Shown here in pieces: positions 36,465 through 44,671 of a stretch of 64,000 nt of DNA. The DNA comes from CAMCHP01 sp036835325 (GTDB taxonomy: Bacteria > Bacteroidota > Bacteroidia > Flavobacteriales_D > Sanyastnellaceae), in contig DAITMF010000008.1 of assembly GCA_036835325.1 (NCBI GenBank), forward strand, positions 16,074 to 80,073, read 5' to 3'. Below the pieces are notes generated by a model. The model searched no databases and was not told where the DNA came from. It saw only the letters and a program-made list of their open reading frames with translations. The translations under genes were made by a program, and so were the position numbers. Numbering within the stretch: the stretch's first letter is position 1; each line of letters begins with the position of its first letter.

Positions 36465-38567
36465 CTATCGGCGGATGAGGAAGGGTGCTCTCCGCACGGT
36501 GTTGCTTTGCACACCGACGAGGTGGAGCACGTACCATCCATCCGAGAGCTGAGAAAGATTCACAGCATTGCTACCGGAGGGAAGCACCGATTCAAACACG
36601 ACTGCACCGCGTAGATCGACCATCCGCACGAGAGTGCGCTCCTCCAACACCTCAAAGGCCAATCGATCGCTTGCCGGATTGGGGAATACCCGCATGTTTT
36701 CAACCGGATGCACCTCGGCCACCGAAGTTTCGATGCCCAGGGCTGCGCGCGGAGCTGAGAAAAACAGTCCGTTTTCGTACTGCAAATACAGCCGCTCGTT
36801 GCTGTCTTCAAGATTGATCAGGTTAAAGGGCATGTGCTCAGGCAAGCCATCGGCTTCCAAGGGCTCGAAGGTTTCGCCCATGTTGTGCGATACCATGAGG
36901 GGACTCTCAGCACTGTAGGTGTTTACCACCAAGGTGCCGGTAGTGTTCTTTACGTGGTGCATCGTGAAGAACGAGCCCTCATTGTTAAGCAGTTGCCAGG
37001 TCACCCCGCCATCGTCGCTGATGGCACGTTCTTGAGTTGATTGCGCCACAATGCGGTTGCCGTTGGTGGCCACGTTTTGAATGTTAAGCCACCCGAGATC
37101 GGCTATTTCTTCCCAGGTTTCGCCGAGGTCATTGCTTCGGTAAACTGCGTACGGGCCTAAACCGCTAAACGCGATGATGCTGCCATTGTGGTAGAGAATC
37201 TCTTCGCGCAAAGAATACGGCACCACGCCGCGGTCAACCCATGTAGTGCCACCATCGCTGCTGGTGACGAAGTTGCCGGAGCCCATGTGCATGCAGATCA
37301 CATCGCCCGCCATAAGCGCCGAGTACACGAACCAATTGGGCCCCAAGACTTCGGCAAGGTTGCCGGTGATGTTGGCGAAGGCGTTGTCGGTATGGCGACG
37401 CAGGTAGATTGCAGCGTCGCCCCATTGGAAGGCTACGAACGCTCCGTTGCGGAAGTTTTTGATGATACTGAACACACTGTTGCCGGGTAGATCAACACCG
37501 GCCCACTCTTCGAAACCCGGTGAGGTGGTGAGATCGCTGTTGATGGTGTAGAAGCTGCGGGCGAAACGGTGGGTAAATAGTTTATCGCCGCTCACAACCA
37601 CGTTGGGTGCACCGGAGGTGCGGAGGCCGGTGCTTTGATCGGTAAAGCTTGGGGTGTTTCCATCGAAATCGATGCGCGACACCGTGCCGTAGGGCGAGTT
37701 ACCGTAGAGCACGCCGTTGTGGACGACAAAATCTTCAATGGGCATGGAGAAATCGGTCATTTCGAAGAAATCCCACGAAGCGCCTTCATCGTCAGAGACG
37801 AGCATACCGAGGTAGGGTGAAAAGCTGCCTACAACCCACTTACCGTTGTAAGCTATCGCACCTGCGAGGGCCGAGCCGGTGGCTTCATAAGCCGGGTGAT
37901 TGGTGAACCCCGTCCATGTATCGCCTGCATCGGTGCTCACGGCAAGGCTAGCGGCTGTACGAGCGAAGAGGGTATTGCCTGTTACGGTCAACAAGCTTAT
38001 GGAGCCTTCGAGCGCCAAACTGAACCCTTGCAGATCATCGCTCACGTAAAGTGGTCCATACAATTGGCGGGCAAAAAGTCGGTTGTTTACGCTGAAAACT
38101 TGGGCTCCGTAGGGCCAGTTTTCAAATGAAACCGACTCCCATGTTTCGCCGTCAGTACTTGACCACAACCCGCTGCTCGCGTACCCCGTTGCGAAGAAGG
38201 TGTCGCCTACTTTGGTGATGTGTCGAAAATAGGCATCCGGGTTGTTGCTCACGAGTGACCATGTATCGCTTCCGGCCTCCAATCGGTGCGCTTGGGCGCG
38301 CCCTTCTGCACCGGCGTAAATGTCTCCGTCGATGACGAACACATTTTGGTAGTAGCGGCTTTCGTCGCCGTTCGCGACAAGCTCCCATCCGCCCGCAGGG
38401 CTGATCGAACGATAGATGCCATCATAGGTTGCTGCATAGAGGTAGGTGCCATCGGAGACCATGGCGTTCACAGAACCGTTGTCGAGCGGTGATGCGGGAG
38501 TCCATTGAGCATTGAGCACGCTTGCACACAGGCAAACGAAGAGCAGAGAAAGAGCAGAGCATTTCAT
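36465..38567 (-). CDS. T9SS type A cargo protein with BNR/sortilin-like repeats
   Basis: 700 residues; signal peptide ends LNAQ. Repeated blocks of the form S-x-D-x-G-x-T-W (VSTDAGDTWTG, VSDDEGASWDFF, TSSDGGTTWVDRG, RSNDLGETWEEI, ISDDGGVTWQL) are Asp-box/BNR motifs, indicating a beta-propeller as in sialidases and sortilin-type Vps10 folds. The C-terminal 80 residues (FPNPASDRLAFEV, DLRGAVVF, DGWYVLHL, FLIRR) are a type A sorting domain. No sialidase catalytic residues can be claimed; Asp boxes alone are structural. The start codon is preceded by a good -7 box on the minus strand. Confidence 0.86.
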   Translation of the reverse strand: MKCSALSLLFVCLCASVLNAQWTPASPLDNGSVNAMVSDGTYLYAATYDGIYRSISPAGGWELVANGDESRYYQNVFVIDGDIYAGAEGRAQAHRLEAGSDTWSLVSNNPDAYFRHITKVGDTFFATGYASSGLWSSTDGETWESVSFENWPYGAQVFSVNNRLFARQLYGPLYVSDDLQGFSLALEGSISLLTVTGNTLFARTAASLAVSTDAGDTWTGFTNHPAYEATGSALAGAIAYNGKWVVGSFSPYLGMLVSDDEGASWDFFEMTDFSMPIEDFVVHNGVLYGNSPYGTVSRIDFDGNTPSFTDQSTGLRTSGAPNVVVSGDKLFTHRFARSFYTINSDLTTSPGFEEWAGVDLPGNSVFSIIKNFRNGAFVAFQWGDAAIYLRRHTDNAFANITGNLAEVLGPNWFVYSALMAGDVICMHMGSGNFVTSSDGGTTWVDRGVVPYSLREEILYHNGSIIAFSGLGPYAVYRSNDLGETWEEIADLGWLNIQNVATNGNRIVAQSTQERAISDDGGVTWQLLNNEGSFFTMHHVKNTTGTLVVNTYSAESPLMVSHNMGETFEPLEADGLPEHMPFNLINLEDSNERLYLQYENGLFFSAPRAALGIETSVAEVHPVENMRVFPNPASDRLAFEVLEERTLVRMVDLRGAVVFESVLPSGSNAVNLSQLSDGWYVLHLVGVQSNTVRRAPFLIRR

Positions 38568-38586
38568 AACCAGCGCATTTGAGATG

Positions 38587-38594
38587 CAAAGCTA
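38587..38594 (-). promoter_or_regulatory. -7 element of the BNR-like cargo gene
   Basis: On the minus strand the sequence is TAGCTTTG, a full TAnnTTTG match, 19 bases before the ATG. A possible TTTG -33 box lies 28 bases further upstream, wider than usual. Confidence 0.5.
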
Positions 38595-38689
38595 GACCAG
38601 TAGACCTTGGGCCGAAATACGGCAAATGCCCCATTCAAAATCATCCTTTTGGGTGACCCGAGGCCGGTTCGACTGCTCCATCTTTGCCC

Positions 38690-38816
38690 TGCAACGTAAG
38701 GCTTAGTTACAACTTGACTACTTCACAATCTCTCGCTTCACCCGCATTTTGATTGATGCAGGAGCCTCACAGCTCCGATTGAAATCCTGACCAAATGAGG
38801 TTGGGATTTCCTTTTT
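38690..38816 (+). ncRNA. Candidate small RNA or leader ending in a terminator
   Basis: A plus-strand transcript ending at the strong terminator 38781-38816 would have no gene in it, so a small RNA or an attenuated leader is possible. A -7-like box, CATCTTTG (38679-38686, one mismatch to TAnnTTTG), lies upstream, with TTTG at 38648-38651 spaced 27 bases away. I match it to no known RNA family. The start coordinate is a guess from the promoter-like box. Confidence 0.25.
38781..38816 (+). terminator. Rho-independent terminator in a gene-free region
   Basis: The stem GAAATCCTGACC / GGTTGGGATTTC (12 pairs, two of them G-U) with a 6-base loop is followed by CTTTTTC. It is oriented to stop plus-strand transcription, yet no gene precedes it on that strand, and it sits about 120 bases upstream of the glutaryl-CoA dehydrogenase start. 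Confidence 0.7.
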
Positions 38817-38913
38817 CTTGGGGATGGATGCGCTTATGCCTTCGATGAACACACCTGCACCGGTGAAGCGCGTTTAATGCGTAAAGCAAACCACAGATTA
38901 AAGGTCGAAGTGT

Positions 38914-38921
38914 TACCTTTG
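38914..38921 (+). promoter_or_regulatory. -7 element upstream of glutaryl-CoA dehydrogenase
   Basis: TACCTTTG is a full TAnnTTTG match with 18 bases between it and the ATG at 38940. This supports the 38940 start over an in-frame ATG at 38877, which would place the promoter inside the coding region. Confidence 0.55.
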
Positions 38922-38939
38922 CGACCTCAAATTGAAACC

Positions 38940-40118
38940 ATGAGAACAGACCTGTACCAAGGCCACGATTATCTTTTGATGGATGAATGGCTGACCGAAG
39001 AGCATAAACTCATCAGAGATGCTGCGCGCGCATGGGTGAAGAAAGAGGTGAGCCCCATCATTGAGCAGGCCTTTGAAGACGGGAAGTTCCCTCGCCACTT
39101 GATCAAAGGCATTGCCGAGATTGGTGGTTTTGGTCCGTACATTCCCACTGAATACGGTGGCGCCGGTCTTGACCAAATCGCCTACGGATTGATCATGCAA
39201 GAGCTCGAGCGCTGCGACAGCGGCTTGCGCTCAACTTCATCGGTGCAGAGCTCATTGGTGATGTACCCGATTTACAAGTACGGCACCGAAGAACAGCGCA
39301 AGAAATACCTGCCCAAGTTGGCTTCGGGCGACATGGTGGGCTGTTTTGGTCTCACCGAGCCCGATCACGGGTCAAACCCAGGCGGAATGGTCACCAACTT
39401 CAAAGACGCGGGCGACCACTACATTTTGAACGGTGCGAAGCTGTGGATTTCCAACGCACCTTTTGCAGACATTGCGGTGGTGTGGGCCAAAAGCGAGGAG
39501 GGCCGCATTCATGGTTTGATTGTAGAGCGCGGAATGGAGGGTTTCACAACGCCTACCATGCACGGTAAGTGGAGCTTGCGCGCGAGCGACACTGGCGAGC
39601 TTATCTTCGACAACGTTAAAGTGCCAAAAGAAAACCTGCTCCCCGGCCGCAGCGGCTTGGGCGCTCCGTTGAGCTGCCTCGACTCGGCGCGCTACGGAAT
39701 CGCTTGGGGCGCAATTGGCGCAGCGCTTGACTGCTACGATGTGGCCCTTCGCTATGCCAAAGAACGCCAGCAGTTCGGTAGGCCGATTGCCGGCTTCCAG
39801 CTCCAACAGAAGAAGCTCGCTGAAATGATCACCGAAATCACCAAAGCCCAACTGCTTGCCTACCGAGTGGGTCAGTTGCGCGAAGAAGGCCGCGCCACTT
39901 CGGCAATGATTTCAATGGCAAAACGCAACAACGTTAACATGGCCATTGAAATCGCACGCGAAGCACGTCAAATCCTAGGTGGTATGGGCATCACCAACGA
40001 ATACCCCATCATGCGCCACATGATGAACCTCGAATCGGTGATTACCTACGAAGGCACGCACGACATTCACTTGTTGATTACCGGATTGGACATCACCGGC
40101 GAAAACGCATTCGTGTAA
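38940..40118 (+). CDS. Glutaryl-CoA dehydrogenase (acyl-CoA dehydrogenase family)
   Basis: 392 residues. FAD enzyme that oxidises and decarboxylates glutaryl-CoA to crotonyl-CoA in lysine and tryptophan breakdown. Close resemblance to the animal mitochondrial enzyme: ERCDSGLRSTSSVQSSLVM, GCFGLTEPDHGSNP, LRASDTGELIFDNV, DSARYGIAWGAIGA, and NLESVITYEGTHDIH with the catalytic glutamate at E371. These blocks are more specific than for general acyl-CoA dehydrogenases. Together with the hydroxyanthranilate dioxygenase this hints at aromatic and lysine amino-acid catabolism in the organism. Confidence 0.93.
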   Translation: MRTDLYQGHDYLLMDEWLTEEHKLIRDAARAWVKKEVSPIIEQAFEDGKFPRHLIKGIAEIGGFGPYIPTEYGGAGLDQIAYGLIMQELERCDSGLRSTSSVQSSLVMYPIYKYGTEEQRKKYLPKLASGDMVGCFGLTEPDHGSNPGGMVTNFKDAGDHYILNGAKLWISNAPFADIAVVWAKSEEGRIHGLIVERGMEGFTTPTMHGKWSLRASDTGELIFDNVKVPKENLLPGRSGLGAPLSCLDSARYGIAWGAIGAALDCYDVALRYAKERQQFGRPIAGFQLQQKKLAEMITEITKAQLLAYRVGQLREEGRATSAMISMAKRNNVNMAIEIAREARQILGGMGITNEYPIMRHMMNLESVITYEGTHDIHLLITGLDITGENAFV

Positions 40119-40171
40119 GGCCGTACTGAAATTCTTAACCTTGTTTAAGAACATGTCAGCAGAAATCGCTG

Positions 40172-40179
40172 TAACTTTG
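40172..40179 (+). promoter_or_regulatory. -7 element upstream of the YceI gene
   Basis: TAACTTTG is a full TAnnTTTG match, 29 bases before the ATG at 40209. A TTG at 40141-40143 could be a wide-spaced -33. A 7-bp inverted repeat TTCTTAA/TTAAGAA (40132-40151) overlaps that position and might bind a regulator. Confidence 0.5.
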
Positions 40180-40208
40180 CATGCAAATCCCGCGTGGGAA
40201 TTGTAAGA

Positions 40209-40877
40209 ATGAAAACCAAAATGAAAAAGAGTCTCCTTTTCCTCAGTGCTGCAGCTTTCCTCGCAGCGTGTGGCAGCAGTGCCCCCGAACAAACCGTTGA
40301 AACCACTGACGCACAAGTAGTGCAAGAAGTTGCTGAGGCAGCTAACGTTCCTGCGATGACTGAAGCATCAACCATTAGCTGGGTTGGCTTTAAGACCTAC
40401 GACGACGGCCGCCACAACGGTACCGTCGCCATCAAAAATGGTGAATTTCAAATCAATGGCGAAGAACTTGTTGGCGGTAGCTTTACCATCGACATGAACA
40501 CCATCGCTTGCCTAGACCTTCCCGATGCCGAATACAACGGCAAACTCGTAGGCCACCTGAAAAGCGACGATTTCTTCGCGGTTGAAACCAACCCTGAAGC
40601 GAAGTTTGAAATCGTTTCTGTAACTGCCAACAATCCTGCTGATACTACCGCTTCGCACACTGTAACAGGCAACCTCACCCTCCGTGGTGTGACCAAGGCC
40701 ATCACTGTACCTGCGAACATCAAGGTGAGCAACGGTCATGTACAAGTTACCACACCTGAGTTTGCCATCGACCGCAAGCAGTGGAACGTAATGTACGGTT
40801 CAACCGGCATTGAAGGTTTGGCAAAAGACAAACTTATCGACGACAACATCCTCCTTTCACTCAATATCAACGGGTAA
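40209..40877 (+). CDS. YceI-family lipoprotein
   Basis: 222 residues. A lipobox LAAC in FLAACGSS makes it a lipoprotein with a short acidic linker. The YceI lipocalin-like beta-barrel spans about 50-222 (ISWVGFKTYDDGRHNGTVAI, GNLTLRGVTKAITVP, FAIDRKQWNVMYGS). The family binds isoprenoid-like lipids; the biological role is usually unclear, though it has been linked to stress. The ATG giving MKTKMKK is used; a second ATG 12 bases on is also possible. Ends at a strong terminator. Confidence 0.92.
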   Translation: MKTKMKKSLLFLSAAAFLAACGSSAPEQTVETTDAQVVQEVAEAANVPAMTEASTISWVGFKTYDDGRHNGTVAIKNGEFQINGEELVGGSFTIDMNTIACLDLPDAEYNGKLVGHLKSDDFFAVETNPEAKFEIVSVTANNPADTTASHTVTGNLTLRGVTKAITVPANIKVSNGHVQVTTPEFAIDRKQWNVMYGSTGIEGLAKDKLIDDNILLSLNING

Positions 40878-40902
40878 ACGAGGCCTTTCTGTGTTTGAAA
40901 TC

Positions 40903-40931
40903 AAGGGGTGGCTTCGGTCGCCCCTTTTTTT
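40903..40931 (+). terminator. Rho-independent terminator with UUCG tetraloop
   Basis: A 10-pair stem, AAGGGGTGGC / GTCGCCCCTT (two G-U pairs), is closed by the very stable TTCG loop and followed by a run of T. It ends the YceI transcript. Confidence 0.92.
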
Positions 40932-40985
40932 GTTGTTCCTCCGGCGGTTGTTGGGTAACTTGCAGCTCCGAAAGTCATCCGTCAA

Positions 40986-42368
40986 ATGTCTGTAAACACT
41001 TACATCTCTGCGAACCGCGAACGCTTCTTGAACGAACTGCTCGACATTCTTCGCATTCCGTCAATCAGTGCCGACCCGGCTTATGCGAGCGACGTTGTGC
41101 GCATGGCCGATGCCACCCGCGACAGTCTGCTCCGCGCCGGTGCTGACCGCGCCGAAGTGATGCAAACCCCCGGTTACCCGATCGTGTATGGCGAGAAAAT
41201 CATTGATCCCGCATTGCCAACGGTACTTGTTTACGGACATTACGACGTGCAGCCCGCTGACCCCATCGAACTGTGGGACTCACCGGCCTTTGAACCGGTC
41301 ATCAAGCCCACGTCCATCCATCCCGAAGGAGCCATCTTCGCACGCGGAGCTTGCGACGACAAAGGGCAATTTTACATGCACGTCAAAGCATTCGAGGCCA
41401 TGGTTGCAACGAATGAACTGCCGTGCAACGTAAAGTTCATCATTGAAGGTGAAGAAGAGGTGGGCTCGTCGAACCTCGACGGTTTTCTGCTAAGGCACAA
41501 AGACCTCTTGAAGGCCGATGTGGTGCTTGTTTCAGATACCGGTATCATTGCCAACGATGTGCCTTCGATCACCACCGGTTTGCGCGGCTTGAGCTACATT
41601 GAAGTGGAGGTTACCGGTCCTAACCGCGACCTGCACTCGGGCCTTTACGGCGGCTCGGTGCCCAACCCCATCAACATTTTGTGCGAAATGATTGCCTCGC
41701 TGAAAGACGACCAACAACGCATCAACATTCCCGGTTTTTACGACGATGTGGTTGAACTGTCAGTTGAAGAACGCACCGAAATGGCGAAGGCGCCTTACAG
41801 CGAGAACCATTTCAAAGAGCACATTGGCATCAACGACGTTGAAGGCGAACATGGCTACAGCGTGCCCGAGCGCAAGAGCATCCGTCCGACCCTCGATGTC
41901 AACGGCATTTGGGGCGGTTACATCGGCGAAGGCGCCAAAACGGTGATCGCGTCAAAGGCCCATGCGAAGATCAGCATGCGCTTGGTGCCGAACCAAGATT
42001 CAGCAACCATCACCCGCTTGTTCAAAGAGCACTTTGAGCGCATCGCACCGGCCAGTGTCAAGGTGAAGGTAACTCCGCACCACGGTGGCGAAGCGGCGGT
42101 AACGCCTATCGATTCGGTTGCCTACCGCGCGGCCTCACGCGCTATGGAAGAAACCTACGGTAAGAGGCCCGTGCCGGTGCGCAGCGGCGGCTCCATTCCG
42201 ATTGTCGCATCGTTCGAGAAAATCCTCGGCTTAAAAACCGTGCTGTTTGGTTTTGGTTTGGATACCGACGCCATTCACTCGCCCAACGAGCACTACGGCG
42301 TGTTCAACTACTTCAAAGGCATCGAGACCATTCCGCTGTTTTATAAGTACTTTGCTGAGGGGAAGTGA
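40986..42368 (+). CDS. M20-family dipeptidase
   Basis: 460 residues, normal for the M20 carnosinase-like/dipeptidase group. Zinc-ligand motifs are visible: YGHYDVQPADP (H and D), ARGACDDKGQFY (bridging D), IEGEEEVGS (E-E pair with catalytic glutamate), DTGIIA (D), and near the end SPNEHYG (H). The dimerisation insert lies at about 200-310. It cleaves dipeptides, probably after import, so it acts in the cytoplasm; no signal peptide. Convergent with the LamG cargo gene. Confidence 0.94.
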   Translation: MSVNTYISANRERFLNELLDILRIPSISADPAYASDVVRMADATRDSLLRAGADRAEVMQTPGYPIVYGEKIIDPALPTVLVYGHYDVQPADPIELWDSPAFEPVIKPTSIHPEGAIFARGACDDKGQFYMHVKAFEAMVATNELPCNVKFIIEGEEEVGSSNLDGFLLRHKDLLKADVVLVSDTGIIANDVPSITTGLRGLSYIEVEVTGPNRDLHSGLYGGSVPNPINILCEMIASLKDDQQRINIPGFYDDVVELSVEERTEMAKAPYSENHFKEHIGINDVEGEHGYSVPERKSIRPTLDVNGIWGGYIGEGAKTVIASKAHAKISMRLVPNQDSATITRLFKEHFERIAPASVKVKVTPHHGGEAAVTPIDSVAYRAASRAMEETYGKRPVPVRSGGSIPIVASFEKILGLKTVLFGFGLDTDAIHSPNEHYGVFNYFKGIETIPLFYKYFAEGK

Positions 42369-42393
42369 GCATCAGGAGTGAACTCGCTGAATC

Positions 42394-44622
42394 CTACTCC
42401 TTAACGAAGCGCACGGTCCAGGAGCGATCTTCCGGTACAATTGAATACACTCCTCGGGGAAGGTGATGAACCGGCACAGTGAATGGCACCGCCGTTGAAA
42501 CGAAGGTGTCAATCAACCTTCCGTTGGCGTCAACAATATGGCAAGGTAGACCGGGGAGGAGGCCAACGGAATCGAATGTAATCAGTTCAGATGCAGGATT
42601 TGGGTAAACCTCCATTAGCGGGCGAATTGACTCGGGAATGCCGATAATTAGGTTGATGGTAATCGCCGCATTGAACGGTCCGAATACACAGCCATCGGCA
42701 TTGGTTAAGGTATAACTTACACTACCTGTACCCGGCGATCCCCACAAAACCACCATGCCTTGGTTGTCTTCGGAGACAATGGTGCCGCCTTCAACTTCCC
42801 AGTCGATCTCAAAATCGTCGCCTTCGATGCTGTAAGTGACCTCGCTACCTTCATCGACTTCGCTGTCACCGACAAACACAGCGCTACCAAGCTCTGATAC
42901 CGATACTTCGATCGTTTCAGAGCTTGTTGTACAGTTGTTTGCATCGGTCACCGTTACGCTGTACAACCCGGCTTGATCTACAGTAATGGCAGACGACTCT
43001 ACGCCAGTGTTCCAAAGGTAGGTACTAAACCCCTCCTCCGCTTGTAAGGTAAGCGACGCCCCTTCACACAGCAGCAGCTCACCGTTCCATGTGACTTCAG
43101 GCGTGTCAACAGAGTAGAGGGTAACTTCGACCGTGTCGGAAACAGATTCACAGCCGTTGGCATCGGTCGCAGTTGCGCTGTAGCTGCCGGGAGAATCTAC
43201 AACCAGTTCCGGGCCGATCGAACCGTCACTCCATAGGTAGCTTTGGAATCCATCCGTCGCTGTCAACACAACGGAATTGCCCGGGCAAATCGCTACAGAT
43301 TCGCTCTCCCCGATGCTGACCGGGCTGACATCGAACACCTCAATGGTAATCGATGCCTCGTTGGGTGCACAGCCCGGATCAGATGGTGCGATGACACTTA
43401 GTACAGTACTCTCATTCACCGTAAACTCAAGCGTATCACCCACTGTTCCATCGCTCCAGGTGTACGATTCAGCCCCGCTTGCTGTGAGCGTGACGGTCTC
43501 GCCAGGGCATACTGCCACGTCACTCGCCAGAATCTCCACGTCAGCTTGAGCACATTCAATAAACGAGAAACTCAACGGATAGCCCAACCAACCACAATGC
43601 TCATTGAGTGCTCCAGAAATCAATCGCAAATCCGTAGTGTCAATTGAGTCTGCAATGCCATTTGACAACGCGGCACCGCCTACTTCGAGAGTCGCCGTCG
43701 TGCTGTTGACAACGACCAAAGTTGCCTCCAAGCCCTCCGGAAGATTTGTGATCTCGGCCTTGCCAGTCGCTATCAAGTCTTCACCTATTTCAGCGTTGAA
43801 GGTCGCATTGTGCAATACGAGTTGGAAAGAATCAGAAGTCGCGACGCTTCCATCGTCGTCAGGAGATTCAACGAAGTCTGCACTTCCTTCCGGAATGGCC
43901 ACCGCAAAATCACTCTCGACCCATGCATACCCTCCATTGAGTGCAAGGTTAACACCCGGGCTTCCAAGAATGGATGTCCCTTCGCTTTGGTCCATCTTGT
44001 AATACACAACGAGATCTTCCTCCCCTTCGTCGATGTCGTGTGCGATGAAGTCAAGCAGTTCATCCTGAGTAAGGGCGCGATTGATCATGGCCACATTATC
44101 GACACGTCCGCTGAACCAATAATTCTGCGCTGCAAACTGCTGATGCGCAATGCGGAAAGGATCATTGACCTGCGGCAGATCTGAATTTCCGGTTGAAACG
44201 GTGTTCACCTCCAAGCCATTGAAATAGGCGGTAACCGTACCTTCAGCTTGGTTGTATACCATGGCAGCGTGAGCCCAACCGCCAACACAAGCCGCCTCCA
44301 GAGAAACGATGCTCGCTGAAACGTTGCCAAAGCCCGCTCTGTATTCTACCCTTCCGTTCGGCAGCATTAATAAGTAAAAATTGAAGCTCGTTCGGTATCC
44401 AAAAAGCCCTTGGTTCCCAAAGCTACTCGAAGGATTATTGAGCACATTCGGACTGAACCAGCCCATCACGGTAATTGAGCCGGTTGGCGGAAGGACGTTT
44501 GCCGAGGCAAACCCACTGCTACCATTGAACTGAATGGCGTTGCCCGGCTCTGCAGGCAAACTCATCTGCGCATGGCCAGAGGCAGCCAGAGCCATTAGAA
44601 ATACACTGATCAACGTTCGCAT
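42394..44622 (-). CDS. T9SS type A cargo protein with LamG and Ig-like repeats
   Basis: 742 residues; signal peptide ends GHAQ. A LamG/concanavalin A-like domain (about 25-205) begins with NAIQFNGSSGFASA and holds WAHAAMVYNQAEGTVTAYFNG. Three or more tandem Ig-like modules (about 350-600) share a C-x-G-x-x-(V/L)-x-L-x-A opening and SYTWSDG / SYLWSDG / STYLWNTG strands. The tail (about 665-742; VYPNPASELITFDS, DANGRLID, RGVYSIVP) is a type A sorting domain. Typical surface-binding cargo; ligand unknown. Divergent from the radical SAM gene with only 49 bases between starts. Confidence 0.87.
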   Translation of the reverse strand: MRTLISVFLMALAASGHAQMSLPAEPGNAIQFNGSSGFASANVLPPTGSITVMGWFSPNVLNNPSSSFGNQGLFGYRTSFNFYLLMLPNGRVEYRAGFGNVSASIVSLEAACVGGWAHAAMVYNQAEGTVTAYFNGLEVNTVSTGNSDLPQVNDPFRIAHQQFAAQNYWFSGRVDNVAMINRALTQDELLDFIAHDIDEGEEDLVVYYKMDQSEGTSILGSPGVNLALNGGYAWVESDFAVAIPEGSADFVESPDDDGSVATSDSFQLVLHNATFNAEIGEDLIATGKAEITNLPEGLEATLVVVNSTTATLEVGGAALSNGIADSIDTTDLRLISGALNEHCGWLGYPLSFSFIECAQADVEILASDVAVCPGETVTLTASGAESYTWSDGTVGDTLEFTVNESTVLSVIAPSDPGCAPNEASITIEVFDVSPVSIGESESVAICPGNSVVLTATDGFQSYLWSDGSIGPELVVDSPGSYSATATDANGCESVSDTVEVTLYSVDTPEVTWNGELLLCEGASLTLQAEEGFSTYLWNTGVESSAITVDQAGLYSVTVTDANNCTTSSETIEVSVSELGSAVFVGDSEVDEGSEVTYSIEGDDFEIDWEVEGGTIVSEDNQGMVVLWGSPGTGSVSYTLTNADGCVFGPFNAAITINLIIGIPESIRPLMEVYPNPASELITFDSVGLLPGLPCHIVDANGRLIDTFVSTAVPFTVPVHHLPRGVYSIVPEDRSWTVRFVKE

Positions 44623-44636
44623 TGCTGAAATTTTTA

Positions 44637-44644
44637 CAAAGATA
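44637..44644 (-). promoter_or_regulatory. -7 element of the LamG cargo gene
   Basis: On the minus strand TATCTTTG matches TAnnTTTG, 14 bases before the ATG. It lies in the 49-base divergent gap shared with the radical SAM gene, so the promoters must overlap. Confidence 0.5.
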
Positions 44645-44671
44645 AAACATCACACTTTACGTTTAAGTTAA

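Larger units (their letters stand above)
38568..38939. other. 372-base intergenic region with hairpins
   Basis: Region between the divergent BNR-like cargo and glutaryl-CoA dehydrogenase genes. It holds the cargo promoter near its left end, the dehydrogenase -7 box near its right end, a series of hairpins in the middle (GCAT/ATGC around 38750-38765, GGAGC/GCTCC at 38761-38775, a 12-bp stem at 38781-38810 with T-tract), and one GGATGGATG motif copy (38822-38830). There is no protein-coding ORF of note; two tiny ORFs (6 and 10 codons) after the hairpins lack support. Confidence 0.5.

Noticed and set aside
36450..36475. T-run plus CGCC/GGCG hairpin between rnhA and the BNR-like cargo gene
   Set aside because: On the plus strand the T-run comes before the hairpin, and on the minus strand the hairpin is followed by A, so it is not a proper terminator for either gene.
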